A DNA stretch of 64,000 nucleotides from Stagnihabitans sp038231395 (GTDB lineage Bacteria; Pseudomonadota; Alphaproteobacteria; Rhodobacterales; Rhodobacteraceae), in NCBI GenBank assembly GCA_038231395.1, contig JBBRLL010000012.1, positions 28,413 through 92,412 on the forward strand, in the 5' to 3' direction. A program made the position numbers and the translations under genes. Below the pieces are notes generated by a model. The model saw only the letters and a list, made by a program, of their open reading frames with translations. It was not told where the DNA came from and made no database searches. Shown one piece after another: positions 8,516 through 16,423 of this stretch. Each line of letters opens with the position of its first letter. The first letter of the stretch is position 1.

Positions 8516-9310
8516 ATGGCCCGACTTCCAACCTATTTCATCTCACACGGCGGCGGACCCTGGCCGTGGATTCCCAACATGCGCCAGATGTTGCACAGCC
8601 TTGAGGTGTCGCTGGCCCGGATGCCCGAAGAAATCGGCGAAGTGCCAAAGGCCATCTGCATGATCTCCGGCCACTGGGAGGAGGACAGCTTTACCGTGAT
8701 GACTTCGCCCCATCCCGGCATGTTGTATGATTACGGCGGCTTTCCACCGGAAACCTACAAGATCGTCTACCCAGCACCCGGTGCCCCCGACATCGCCCTG
8801 CACACCGCTGACCTGATCAAAGCCGCTGGCCTGCCCGTCGCCCTTGACGCCAAGCGCGGCTTTGACCATGGCACCTTCGCCCCGGCATATGTGATGTACC
8901 CCAACGCCAACGTGCCGATGTATCAAGTTTCGCTGCAACACGGCTATGATCCGGAAGCGCACTTTGCTTTGGGCCGCGCCCTTGCCCCGTTGCGCGACGA
9001 AGGCGTGCTGATCGTAGGCTCGGGTCTTTCGTACCACAACCTTCGCCTGTTCGGGCCGGGAGCCAAGGTGCCGTCGGCGGCCTTTGACGCCTGGCTGGCC
9101 GAAACGATGGCCAAGACCGGAAAACCACGGACCGAGGCCATGCTGATGTGGGAAACAGCCCCCTACGCCCGCACCTGTCATGCGCAGGAGGACCATCTGG
9201 TGCCGTTGTTCGCAGCCCTTGGTGCCGCGGAGGATGACAAAGCCACGATGGTCTATCATGACGCCAACGTTTTTGGCGGGGTCACTGCATCCAGCTACAA
9301 AATCGGCTGA
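8516..9310 (+). CDS. DODA-type extradiol ring-opening dioxygenase (4,5-DOPA dioxygenase / YgiD family)
   Basis: This 264-residue protein belongs to the class III (LigB-like) dioxygenases. Candidate metal ligands and catalytic histidines stand in PTYFISHGGGP, ICMISGHWEE, GFDHGTFAP and AQEDHLVPLF, at the order and spacing of the DODA/YgiD group. Family members open catechol-type rings with oxygen; many bacterial ones have unknown natural substrates. The start is well supported by AGGAGG five bases before the ATG. It stands alone, divergent from the ABC binding-protein gene, so its pathway is not visible from context. Confidence 0.88.
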   Translation: MARLPTYFISHGGGPWPWIPNMRQMLHSLEVSLARMPEEIGEVPKAICMISGHWEEDSFTVMTSPHPGMLYDYGGFPPETYKIVYPAPGAPDIALHTADLIKAAGLPVALDAKRGFDHGTFAPAYVMYPNANVPMYQVSLQHGYDPEAHFALGRALAPLRDEGVLIVGSGLSYHNLRLFGPGAKVPSAAFDAWLAETMAKTGKPRTEAMLMWETAPYARTCHAQEDHLVPLFAALGAAEDDKATMVYHDANVFGGVTASSYKIG

Positions 9311-9311
9311 A

Positions 9312-9330
9312 GATGGGCCAATGGCCCATC
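9312..9330. terminator. perfect hairpin after the dioxygenase stop codon
   Basis: GATGGGCCA and TGGCCCATC pair as a 9-bp perfect inverted repeat around a single A, starting two bases after the stop codon. The next gene (moeB-like) is convergent, so this may end transcription from the left. A short T-run (CTTTTT) occurs 20 bases later and is not directly attached. Inverted repeats of this GGGC..GCCC kind are common between genes in this bacterial group, so it could equally be a dispersed element. Confidence 0.4.
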
Positions 9331-9463
9331 CTACCTAAAGCAGCGCCGATCTTTTTGACTTTGCGGGGAAAATAGCGACAGGTTTTAGGGTCGCCATTGT
9401 GCCCTTCGGTAAGGACGCAACGCTCGGGTTTTGCGGGTCACGTCCAGATCTACCGAAGCCCCC

Positions 9464-10510
9464 TCAATGGCTTGCGCCGCAAACCGGGCAATCGGAGCGC
9501 CGGGTGATTTCAATCACCCGCGTTTCGGCATAAAGCGCATCGTGGATCAACAAACGCCCGCGCAACGTCAAGCCTGCGCCGGTGATATGCTTGACCGCCT
9601 CCATCGCCATCATCGCCCCCAGAATGCCCGGCAAAGGGGCAGCCACTCCCGCCTCGGCACAGGTCGGAACCATACCCGGAGCCGGGCGGTCAGGGAAAAC
9701 GCATTCATAACAAGGGGTTCCATGGGCAGGATCGTACAGCGAAATCTGGCCCTCCCACTGCGTGATCGCCGCCGAAATCAAGGGTTTGGCGGCGCGAAAT
9801 GCTTCGCGGTTGACCAGATACCGCGTGTCGAAATTGTCTGACCCGTCCAGAATAAGGTCATATTCGGCCAACAGGCTGGCTGTGTCCGCGTCCAGCCGCC
9901 GCTGATAAGGCCGCACCTCGACAAAGGGGTTCAGCGCTTTGACAGCCTCTGCCGCCGACTGCACCTTTGGCAAGCCAATTCCCTGATCTTTATGGATAAT
10001 CTGGCGTTGTAAATTGCTGGCGTCGACGATGTCATCGTCAATCACCCCGATCACCCCGACCCCTGCCGCCGCCAGATACAACAGCGCCGGCGAGCCAAGC
10101 CCCCCCGCCCCGATCACCAAAACCTTTGCCTGCTTCAACGCTTTTTGCCCGGGCCCGCCAATCTCACGCAGCAGAATGTGCCTCGCGTAGCGGTCGAGTT
10201 CCCCTGGTGAGAATTTTCCTTTATTTTCCGATACCTGGACGACGGGAGTCAAAGCAATGGCCCGCGTTCTCAGCCACCAGATCAGGGCAAAATAGCCCAA
10301 AACCACAGCGCCCAGAACGCTGATACTCGCCCAAACCCGCAGGTCACCGCCCAAAACCTGCGCAAGACGATTGCCTTCTGGCAACAGTGCAAGAGCCAGA
10401 CCTGACGCAACCCATAGGGCAGAGATCGCCAACAACCGCTGCCGGTGGGGTGTCCCCATCACCCTGCCCGTGATCCACAGCGCCGCACAAAGACTAAGAA
10501 CCAGAGTCAT
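9464..10510 (-). CDS. moeB: MoeB/ThiF/HesA family adenylyltransferase with N-terminal membrane segments
   Basis: Residues from about 100 onward are a complete E1-like adenylyltransferase. The nucleotide motif GAGGLGS is at 134-140, the DDD acidic cluster at 158-160, and NLQRQIIH follows. The zinc ligands are C267/C270 and C341/C344, and the likely catalytic cysteine is C284 in VPTCAEAGV. MoeB adenylates the C-terminal glycine of MoaD for molybdopterin synthesis; ThiF does the same for ThiS. The first 80 residues are unusual for E1-like enzymes and contain two or three hydrophobic helices, suggesting membrane anchoring. The start overlaps the stop of dut by ATGA, so the genes are translationally coupled. 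Confidence 0.85.
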   Translation of the reverse strand: MTLVLSLCAALWITGRVMGTPHRQRLLAISALWVASGLALALLPEGNRLAQVLGGDLRVWASISVLGAVVLGYFALIWWLRTRAIALTPVVQVSENKGKFSPGELDRYARHILLREIGGPGQKALKQAKVLVIGAGGLGSPALLYLAAAGVGVIGVIDDDIVDASNLQRQIIHKDQGIGLPKVQSAAEAVKALNPFVEVRPYQRRLDADTASLLAEYDLILDGSDNFDTRYLVNREAFRAAKPLISAAITQWEGQISLYDPAHGTPCYECVFPDRPAPGMVPTCAEAGVAAPLPGILGAMMAMEAVKHITGAGLTLRGRLLIHDALYAETRVIEITRRSDCPVCGASH

Positions 10511-10989
10511 TGCCGCCCGGTGGAGCCGAAGCCCCCTGCACCACGTTCCGTTTTCCCAATCATATCAACCGCTTCAAAGTTCGCCTGCACCACGGGCACC
10601 ACCACAACCTGCGCAATCCGGTCGCCATGCTGGATTGTGTAAGGCTCTGACCCAAGATTGATCAGGGCCACGCCTAAGGGCCCGCGATAATCGCTGTCGA
10701 CGGTGCCGGGCGCGTTCACAATCGTAACACCAAACTTGACGGCAAGCCCGGAGCGAGGCCGGATTTGCATCTCGTAACCTACTGGAATTTCAACACGAAT
10801 TCCCGTGGGCAGGATCGCGCGGTGCATGGGGTCCAGCGTAAATCCGGTCGCCCGATCCTCTGGCATCAGGTTGGCCCTGAGATCGGCCCCCGCAGCCCCA
10901 GACGTCTCATACTGCGGCAAGGGCAGGCTTTTGTCAGCCCAATCCTCCCACAGAACCCCGATAGAAGGCAAGGCATTGTAATCATTCAT
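10507..10989 (-). CDS. dut: deoxyuridine 5'-triphosphate nucleotidohydrolase (dUTPase)
   Basis: A 160-residue trimeric dUTPase that hydrolyses dUTP to dUMP, keeping uracil out of DNA and feeding dTMP synthesis. The conserved motifs are present in order: SGAAGADLRA, PRSGLAVKFGVT, NAPGTVDSDYRGPLGVAL, GDRIAQVVV and the C-terminal P-loop-like RGAGGFGSTGRQ that closes over the active site. I chose the ATG at 10989; it overlaps the end of coaBC by 8 bp, whereas the longer frame adds six unsupported residues. The coaBC-dut order is known from other alphaproteobacteria. Confidence 0.95.
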   Translation of the reverse strand: MNDYNALPSIGVLWEDWADKSLPLPQYETSGAAGADLRANLMPEDRATGFTLDPMHRAILPTGIRVEIPVGYEMQIRPRSGLAVKFGVTIVNAPGTVDSDYRGPLGVALINLGSEPYTIQHGDRIAQVVVVPVVQANFEAVDMIGKTERGAGGFGSTGRQ

Positions 10990-12178
10990 CTTTAAACGCC
11001 TCGGCAATCCTCAAAGCCAACCTTTTCGCGACATCAGCCTTGGCCATCCGGGGCCAGACCTCTTCACCATCGGCGCGGATCAGGGTCACGGCATTCTCGG
11101 CCCCACCCATGATACCAGAGCCCGCAGAGACATCATTGGCAACGATCCAGTCGCAGCCCTTGCGCAACCGTTTGGCGCGGGCATGGAGCAGGACGTCATC
11201 GGTTTCGGCAGCGAAACCAACCACCAACCGCGGGCGATTGTCACCCTGCGAAACCATCGCCAAAATGTCAGGATTTTCAATGAATTGCAGGACAGGTGGC
11301 TGGCCGGTGCCATCCTTTTTCAGTTTGGAGCCGGCGGCATTTTCCACTCGCCAGTCTGCAACGGCAGCGGCAAAGATCGCGACGTCGGCGGGCAACGAGG
11401 CTTCTACCGCTGCCAACATCTCTGCCGCCGTCTCAACCCGCAAGACCTGCACACCTTCGGGCGGTGGCACAGCAGCAGGCCCGGTCACAAACGTCACCTT
11501 CGCGCCCAGATCGCGCAAGGCCGCCGCAATCGCCGCCCCCTGCGCGCCTGAGCTGCGGTTGGCAATATATCTAACCGGATCAATGGGTTCGTGCGTTGGG
11601 CCCGAGGTGACCAGCACATGCCGCCCGGCCAGTGGTCCACCGGCCAACATCCCTGAAATCGCAGCGAAAATCGCCTCCGGTTCGGCCATCCGACCCGGAC
11701 CAAATTCACCACAAGCCATCTCGCCATCATCCGGGCCGACAGTTCGAATGCCATCGCCCAGCAACATCAACAGGTTACGCTGCGTCGCCGGATGCTGCCA
11801 CATCCGCACATTCATCGCCGGAGCCAGCAGAACCGGCGTATCGGTTGCCAAAAGCAAGGTGGACGCCAGATCATCCGCCCGCCCGCCTGCCATCTTGGCC
11901 ATCAGGTCCGCCGTCGCCGGGGCCACCACGATCAGATCGGCGCTTCGCGACAATTCGATATGCCCCATCTCGGCCTCTGCCGTCAGGTCGAACAGGGCGG
12001 AATGCACCTTTTCGCCAGCCAGCGCCCCCACCGACAAAGTGGTGACAAACTGCGCACCAGCGGCGGTCAGTACCGGTGTCACTGCCAAACCTGCCCGGCG
12101 TAACAGTCTGATCAGCAACAAGGATTTGTAGGCAGCAATCCCGCCGCCGATGATCAACAATATGCGCCGGTCTGACAA
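10982..12178 (-). CDS. coaBC: bifunctional phosphopantothenoylcysteine decarboxylase / phosphopantothenate-cysteine ligase
   Basis: A 398-residue fusion catalysing two steps of coenzyme A synthesis. The N-terminal CoaC flavodomain shows IIGGGIAAYKSLLLIRLLRR, the substrate-binding PAMNVRMW and the clamp-like ACGEFGPGRM. The C-terminal CoaB domain starts VLVTSGPTHEPIDPVRYIAN with the RSSGAQG motif. The lysine-rich AGSKLKKDG and the motif VGFAAETDD follow. The likely start is TTG at 12178, preceded by GAGGGGG; no ATG lies at the beginning of the conserved domain. It is followed by dut with an 8-bp overlap and lies 56 bp downstream of the sigma factor gene. Confidence 0.95.
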   Translation of the reverse strand: MSDRRILLIIGGGIAAYKSLLLIRLLRRAGLAVTPVLTAAGAQFVTTLSVGALAGEKVHSALFDLTAEAEMGHIELSRSADLIVVAPATADLMAKMAGGRADDLASTLLLATDTPVLLAPAMNVRMWQHPATQRNLLMLLGDGIRTVGPDDGEMACGEFGPGRMAEPEAIFAAISGMLAGGPLAGRHVLVTSGPTHEPIDPVRYIANRSSGAQGAAIAAALRDLGAKVTFVTGPAAVPPPEGVQVLRVETAAEMLAAVEASLPADVAIFAAAVADWRVENAAGSKLKKDGTGQPPVLQFIENPDILAMVSQGDNRPRLVVGFAAETDDVLLHARAKRLRKGCDWIVANDVSAGSGIMGGAENAVTLIRADGEEVWPRMAKADVAKRLALRIAEAFKDE

Positions 12179-12234
12179 CGTAATGCCCCCTCGTTCTGCC
12201 CTAAACTACGGGGCGGCGGGGGCGAACTCAAGTC

Positions 12235-13113
12235 TTACCGCAGGAATGCGGCGGGCCCGGCGCCCTGCGCCTCCAGATTCCGGCGGAGTTTGGCAAAAGC
12301 TGCGGCTTCCAGTTGACGAATACGCTCTTTCGACAGCTTCAATTCCGTCCCCAAGGACTCCAAAGTGCGTGGTGTATCAATCAGTTGACGCTCTCTTACG
12401 ATCAGCCTCTCCCGCGGGGTCAGCGTTTGCAAAGCCTGTGTCAGATGATCGCGCAGGACGTCGCGGTCGTGCGAGGCGGCGAAAAGCTCGGCCGCCTGAC
12501 TTGCGCCATCTTCCAGAACATCGATCCATTCGCGGCCATCTTCGTCCGCTGCCTGTGTGGCGTTCAGTGATGCGTCAGAGCCTGACAGCCGGCCCTCCAT
12601 CATCGCCACATCCGACAAAGGTACGCCCAAATCCGCCGCGACTGCCACCCGCAACGCCTGACCTTGCAGCGATTGCCCTTCAGCCGCAGCCTCCCGCACC
12701 AGTCGCGCCTCAACCCTGCGGAGGTTGAAGAACAAAGATTTTTGCGAGGTTGTTGAGCCGGTTCGCACCATCGACCAGTTGCGCATCACGTAGTCTTGCA
12801 ACTGTGCTTTGATCCAGAACATCGCGTAGGTCGAGAATCTGACGCCACGGTCAGGGTCGAACTTCTCGGCGGCTTTCATCAGGCCAATCGCGGCTTCCTG
12901 CGTCAGATCCGGCATCGAGGCACCGTAGCGGCGGAATTTGGCGGCCATCGACAGGGCAAGCCGCATATAGGATGTGATCAGCTTATCCAGGGCCGCCTTG
13001 TCGCGGTGGTCCCGCCAGGCCCGCGCCAAAGCGCCTTCCTGCTCGGCGTCCAGAAGCGCTGCAGATCGGGCTTTTGCCGTCAGCCGCGGGTCAGCAAATT
13101 GATCAAGTGCCAT
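12235..13113 (-). CDS. rpoH: RNA polymerase sigma factor RpoH (sigma-32 family)
   Basis: A 292-residue alternative sigma factor. Region 2 is clear (LITSYMRLALSMAAKF, then DLTQEAAIGLMKAAEKFD and FSTYAMFWIKAQLQDYVM), and region 4.2 is LKLSKERIRQLEAAAFAKLR near the end. Residues 124-132 read QKSLFFNLR, matching the RpoH box, which marks heat-shock type factors. Rhodobacteraceae often carry two RpoH paralogues. One of them, RpoHII, takes part in singlet-oxygen and oxidative stress responses, and this copy could be either. I chose the ATG at 13113 because GGAGG lies five bases before it; the longer frame overlaps the divergent cobU promoter. Confidence 0.9.
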   Translation of the reverse strand: MALDQFADPRLTAKARSAALLDAEQEGALARAWRDHRDKAALDKLITSYMRLALSMAAKFRRYGASMPDLTQEAAIGLMKAAEKFDPDRGVRFSTYAMFWIKAQLQDYVMRNWSMVRTGSTTSQKSLFFNLRRVEARLVREAAAEGQSLQGQALRVAVAADLGVPLSDVAMMEGRLSGSDASLNATQAADEDGREWIDVLEDGASQAAELFAASHDRDVLRDHLTQALQTLTPRERLIVRERQLIDTPRTLESLGTELKLSKERIRQLEAAAFAKLRRNLEAQGAGPAAFLR

Positions 13114-13174
13114 GACAACCTCCGAAGGTAGCCGCAATTGTTCGCGGTCTTCACATGTGATACGCGCCGAAACC

Positions 13175-13741
13175 ATGGTTGGATCACACGCCAAATGGAT
13201 TTTGCCGGGGCTTAGCCTTGTGATCGGCGGGGCACGGTCGGGCAAGTCGCGGCTGGCAGAGCGGCTGGTTGTGGGGTGCGGCTTGCCACGGCGCTACATC
13301 GCCACGGCGGAGGCTTGGGATGACGAAATGCGCGCGCGGATTGCCGCACATCGGCTGGATCGCGGGGCAGACTGGGTGACCGTTGAGGCACCGCGTGACG
13401 TGGTGGGTGTTCTGCGGCAGGTTCCGGCGGGCGAGGTGGTCTTGCTGGATTGCGCCACACTTTGGCTGACCAACGTGCTTTTGGCCGAGGCTGATGTGGC
13501 GGCAGAATGCGCGGCCCTTTTGGCAGCCCTTGCGACTTGCGCGGCACCGGTCGTGGTCGTTTCCAACGAGGTTGGCTGGGGGATCGTGCCGGAAAACGCG
13601 CTTGCCCGCGCCTTTCGTGACCATCAGGGGTTGCTGAACCAGCGCATCGCCGCACAATCGGGGCTGGTTCTGGGCGTGATGGCGGGATTGCCGATCGTGT
13701 TGAAGGGTGCATTGCCGAACGACTTCGATCAAGTTTCGTGA
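13175..13741 (+). CDS. cobU: bifunctional adenosylcobinamide kinase / adenosylcobinamide-phosphate guanylyltransferase
   Basis: A 188-residue protein (CobU/CobP) that phosphorylates adenosylcobinamide and then attaches GMP, late in coenzyme B12 synthesis. The P-loop GGARSGKS is at residues 18-25. RIAAHRLDRG carries the histidine that is guanylylated in this family, and VVVSNEVGWGIVPENALARA is a long conserved family segment. The ATG at 13175 leaves the normal short N-terminus; the gene is divergent from rpoH by 61 bp. No other cobalamin gene is in the window, so this copy stands apart from the main pathway cluster. Confidence 0.93.
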   Translation: MVGSHAKWILPGLSLVIGGARSGKSRLAERLVVGCGLPRRYIATAEAWDDEMRARIAAHRLDRGADWVTVEAPRDVVGVLRQVPAGEVVLLDCATLWLTNVLLAEADVAAECAALLAALATCAAPVVVVSNEVGWGIVPENALARAFRDHQGLLNQRIAAQSGLVLGVMAGLPIVLKGALPNDFDQVS

Positions 13742-13814
13742 TGCGCAGCCCCACAAATCAACGCTTTGCGATGGCGGGGTCAGGCTTTAACCTTGGCGGA
13801 AAAGGGGACTGAAG

Positions 13815-14681
13815 ATGACCTATGATCTTGTGATCGGTGACCGGGCTTACTCCAGTTGGTCGCTGCGCGGCTGGCTGCTGTTTGATGTCTTTGGGATTGA
13901 GGTAAAAACGCACAAGGTGCGGCTTTACACCGATGAACTGGCAACCTTGTTGCGCGACTATGTTCCGGGCAAATCGGCCCCGACGATGCGCATGCCGGAC
14001 GGGGTTGTGGTGCCTGAAACCATTGCGATTGCTGAAGAACTGGCCTCCCGCCACCCCGAAGCAGGGATTTGGCCCAAAGATCCCAAAGCGCGGGCCGTGG
14101 CGCGGGTTCTGGCCGCCGAAATGCATGCAGGCTTTACCGCGTTGCGCAGCCATTGCCCGATGAACCTGCGGGTCAGTTATCACGATTGCGCCCCGCCTGA
14201 GGCGGTTTTGGCCGACCTGCGGCGGTTGGAAACCCTGTGGGCCTGGGCCAAGGCGCAGACCGGCGGGCCGTGGCTGGCCGGCGACTATTCGGCAGCGGAT
14301 GCGTTTTATGCGCCGGTGGCGAGCCGGATTGCAACTTATAACCTGCAAGTCTCGCCTGCCGCGATGGAGTATGTGGCGGCTCATCTGGCCCACCCGTCCT
14401 TTCGGCAGTGGCGGGCGATGGGGATGGTCGACGGCGCGGATCAGGAATTTTACCGTCGCAATTACGCGCAACGTGACTGGCCGGGCCCAAAGCCAATGTC
14501 AGCCAAGGCGGTCGCAGGGACAGATGCGGTCAATGCGTCCTGCCCGTATTCCGGCAAAGCCATCGCTTTTGTGCTTGAGTTGAACGGCACCCGCTACGGC
14601 TTTTGCAACGCCTTCTGCCGGGATAAAACCGTGGCCGACCCTGAGGCTTGGCCGAAGTTCATGGCGCTGGTGCAGGCCTGA
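13815..14681 (+). CDS. glutathione S-transferase fused to a C-terminal YHS/TRASH-like Cys domain
   Basis: Residues 1-80 form a thioredoxin-like GST domain with YSSWSLRGW at the glutathione-site helix and VPETIAIAEEL near its end. Residues 90-220 fit the all-helical C-terminal domain (GPWLAGDYSAADAFYAPVAS). The last 50 residues are not part of a GST. They contain CPYSGK (C243) and, after 20 residues, FCNAFCRDK (C264, C268) followed by VADPEAWPKFM, which resembles a YHS or TRASH metal-binding module. This suggests a sensor or carrier function added to a detoxification fold, but the partner metal and substrate are unknown. GAAGATG marks a plausible start at 13815. Confidence 0.8.
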   Translation: MTYDLVIGDRAYSSWSLRGWLLFDVFGIEVKTHKVRLYTDELATLLRDYVPGKSAPTMRMPDGVVVPETIAIAEELASRHPEAGIWPKDPKARAVARVLAAEMHAGFTALRSHCPMNLRVSYHDCAPPEAVLADLRRLETLWAWAKAQTGGPWLAGDYSAADAFYAPVASRIATYNLQVSPAAMEYVAAHLAHPSFRQWRAMGMVDGADQEFYRRNYAQRDWPGPKPMSAKAVAGTDAVNASCPYSGKAIAFVLELNGTRYGFCNAFCRDKTVADPEAWPKFMALVQA

Positions 14682-14706
14682 TCCGTGGCGTTTGGGCGCG
14701 GCCACA

Positions 14707-14723
14707 GGGGGGTCGCTCCCCCC
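14707..14723. repeat. G6/C6 hairpin with C-rich tail (dispersed intergenic element)
   Basis: GGGGGG and CCCCCC pair around TCGCT, followed by a C-rich run and ATTGGGATATTTAT. The element lies just after the GST gene and may slow or end transcription. C-rich hairpins followed by a short AT-rich stretch recur between genes of this bacterial group (recalled from experience, not searched). There is no true T-run, so intrinsic termination is uncertain. Confidence 0.35.
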
Positions 14724-14773
14724 GCACCCCCCCTGCACCCCATTGGGATATTTATAAACAATTGACATGACCG

Positions 14774-14792
14774 GGTTTACCATTCGTAAACC
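14774..14792. promoter_or_regulatory. inverted repeat upstream of comM
   Basis: GGTTTAC and GTAAACC form a perfect 7-bp inverted repeat around CATTC, 43 bp before the comM start. TTGACA stands at 14762-14767, a perfect -35 hexamer, but I see no good -10 at 16-18 bp spacing. The repeat could be an operator over the comM promoter or a small hairpin in the leader. Confidence 0.3.
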
Positions 14793-14834
14793 ATTGATCC
14801 GCTAACCGTTAATCAAGGTAAACGGAGTCGGAAC

Positions 14835-16349
14835 ATGGTAGCGCGGGCCTTTACGGTGGCCTTTGAAGGGGTCGAGGCGCGCGTGGTCGAGGTGCAATGC
14901 GCCGTCTCGCCCGGGATGCCCTATTTCGGATTGGTCGGTCTGCCCGACAAAGCGGTGTCCGAGGCCCGCGAAAGGGTCAAGGCGGCGCTGAATGCGATGG
15001 CGATTGCCCTGCCGTCCAAACGGATCATGGTAAATCTTTCACCCGCAGACCTGCCAAAGGAAGGCTCTCACTTTGACCTGCCGATTGCGTTGGCGGTGCT
15101 TGCGGCGATTGAGATTATCCCGAAAGACGAGGTGGAAGGTATTGTCGCCCTTGGGGAATTGTCGTTGGACGGGCGGTTGATGCCGGTGATCGGCGCGCTT
15201 CCTGCGGCGATGGCTGCGGCCGAGGAGGGCAAGGCTTTGCTGTGTCCAAAGGCGTGCGGGGCCGAGGCAGCTTGGGTGGGTGCGACAGAAGTTCTGGCCG
15301 CCACCTCTTTGGCCGAGGTGGTGGCGCATTTCACCGGGCGCAAAACGCTGGCGATTGCCGAGGCGGGCGAAGTGATTTTTGCACCCTCTGGCCCCGATCT
15401 GCGCGACGTGAAGGGGCAGGAACGCGCCAAAAGGGCGCTGGAGATTGCGGCTGCCGGGCGGCACCATATGCTGATGGTGGGTTCGCCCGGTTCCGGCAAA
15501 TCCATGCTGGCGCGGCGGATGCCGGGAATTTTGCCACCGATGTCGGCGGTTGAGGCATTGGAAACCTCAATGATCCACTCGATTGCCGGGCTTTTGTCCG
15601 AAGGGGGGATCAGCCGGACAAGACCGTTCCAGGACCCGCACCACACGGCTTCACCCGCTGCGATCACCGGGGGCAGCAAGGGGGCCAAGCCCGGTCAGGT
15701 CAGCCTGGCGCACAACGGTGTCCTGTTCATGGACGAGTTCCCGGAATTCCCGCGCCAAGTGCTGGAAACCCTGCGCCAACCAATGGAAACCGGCGATATC
15801 GTCGTGGCGCGCGCCAATGCCCATGTCCGCTATCCTTGCCGGTTCCTGTTGATTGCGGCGGCCAATCCCTGCAAGTGCGGCTTCATGACCGACCCGGCGC
15901 GCGCCTGCGCCCGGGTGCCGACCTGTGGCGAGGATTACCTTGGCCGCATCTCTGGCCCCTTGATGGACCGCTTTGATCTGCGGGTCGAAGTGCCGCCGGT
16001 CGCCTATACCGACCTTGACCTTCCAGCGACGGGCGAGGCTTCCGCCACCGTGGCTTTGCGGGTGGCCAAAGCCCGCGACGTGCAGGCCAACCGCTTTCGC
16101 AACCATCCGGAGGTGCGGGTGAATTCCGAGGCCGAGGGCGCTTTGCTGGAGGAGATTGCTGAACCGGACGCCGAAAGCCGGGCACTTCTGGCCCGGGTGG
16201 CCGAACGTTTCGGTCTGACGGCGCGGGGCTATCACCGGGTGTTGCGCGTTGCGCGCACAATCGCCGATCTGGCCGGAGACACCGATCTGCGCCGCCCGCA
16301 TGTGGCAGAGGCCGTCAGTTACCGGCTGACGGTGGGGGGCAAAAACTGA
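14835..16349 (+). CDS. comM: YifB/ComM family Mg chelatase-like AAA+ ATPase
   Basis: A 504-residue protein with three parts. The N-terminal Lon-protease-like S5 domain reads GVEARVVEVQCAVSPGMPYF and then VNLSPADLPKEGSHFDLPIA. The central AAA+ module has Walker A GSPGSGKS at about 216-223 and Walker B VLFMDEFPEF. The C-terminal Mg-chelatase domain reads ARVAERFGLTARGYHRVLRV. In Haemophilus and Vibrio, ComM is a hexameric helicase promoting branch migration during natural transformation. Members occur widely in bacteria not known to be competent. AACGGAG precedes the ATG. The gene stands alone between hairpin-marked borders. Confidence 0.92.
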   Translation: MVARAFTVAFEGVEARVVEVQCAVSPGMPYFGLVGLPDKAVSEARERVKAALNAMAIALPSKRIMVNLSPADLPKEGSHFDLPIALAVLAAIEIIPKDEVEGIVALGELSLDGRLMPVIGALPAAMAAAEEGKALLCPKACGAEAAWVGATEVLAATSLAEVVAHFTGRKTLAIAEAGEVIFAPSGPDLRDVKGQERAKRALEIAAAGRHHMLMVGSPGSGKSMLARRMPGILPPMSAVEALETSMIHSIAGLLSEGGISRTRPFQDPHHTASPAAITGGSKGAKPGQVSLAHNGVLFMDEFPEFPRQVLETLRQPMETGDIVVARANAHVRYPCRFLLIAAANPCKCGFMTDPARACARVPTCGEDYLGRISGPLMDRFDLRVEVPPVAYTDLDLPATGEASATVALRVAKARDVQANRFRNHPEVRVNSEAEGALLEEIAEPDAESRALLARVAERFGLTARGYHRVLRVARTIADLAGDTDLRRPHVAEAVSYRLTVGGKN

Positions 16350-16367
16350 AGCAAGTGTGACGACACT

Positions 16368-16398
16368 GGCTTTCGCCGCCAACGTTTAGGCGAAGGCC
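16368..16398. terminator. hairpin between convergent comM and gshB
   Basis: GGCTTTCGCC (16368-16377) pairs with GGCGAAGGCC (16389-16398) over ten positions with one T-G wobble and an 11-base loop. It lies 18 bp after the comM stop and 25 bp from the convergent gshB stop. Its position suits a two-way transcription stop. No T-run follows on either strand. Confidence 0.38.
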
Positions 16399-16423
16399 GA
16401 AAGATTGGGGTGAAACGCGACCG

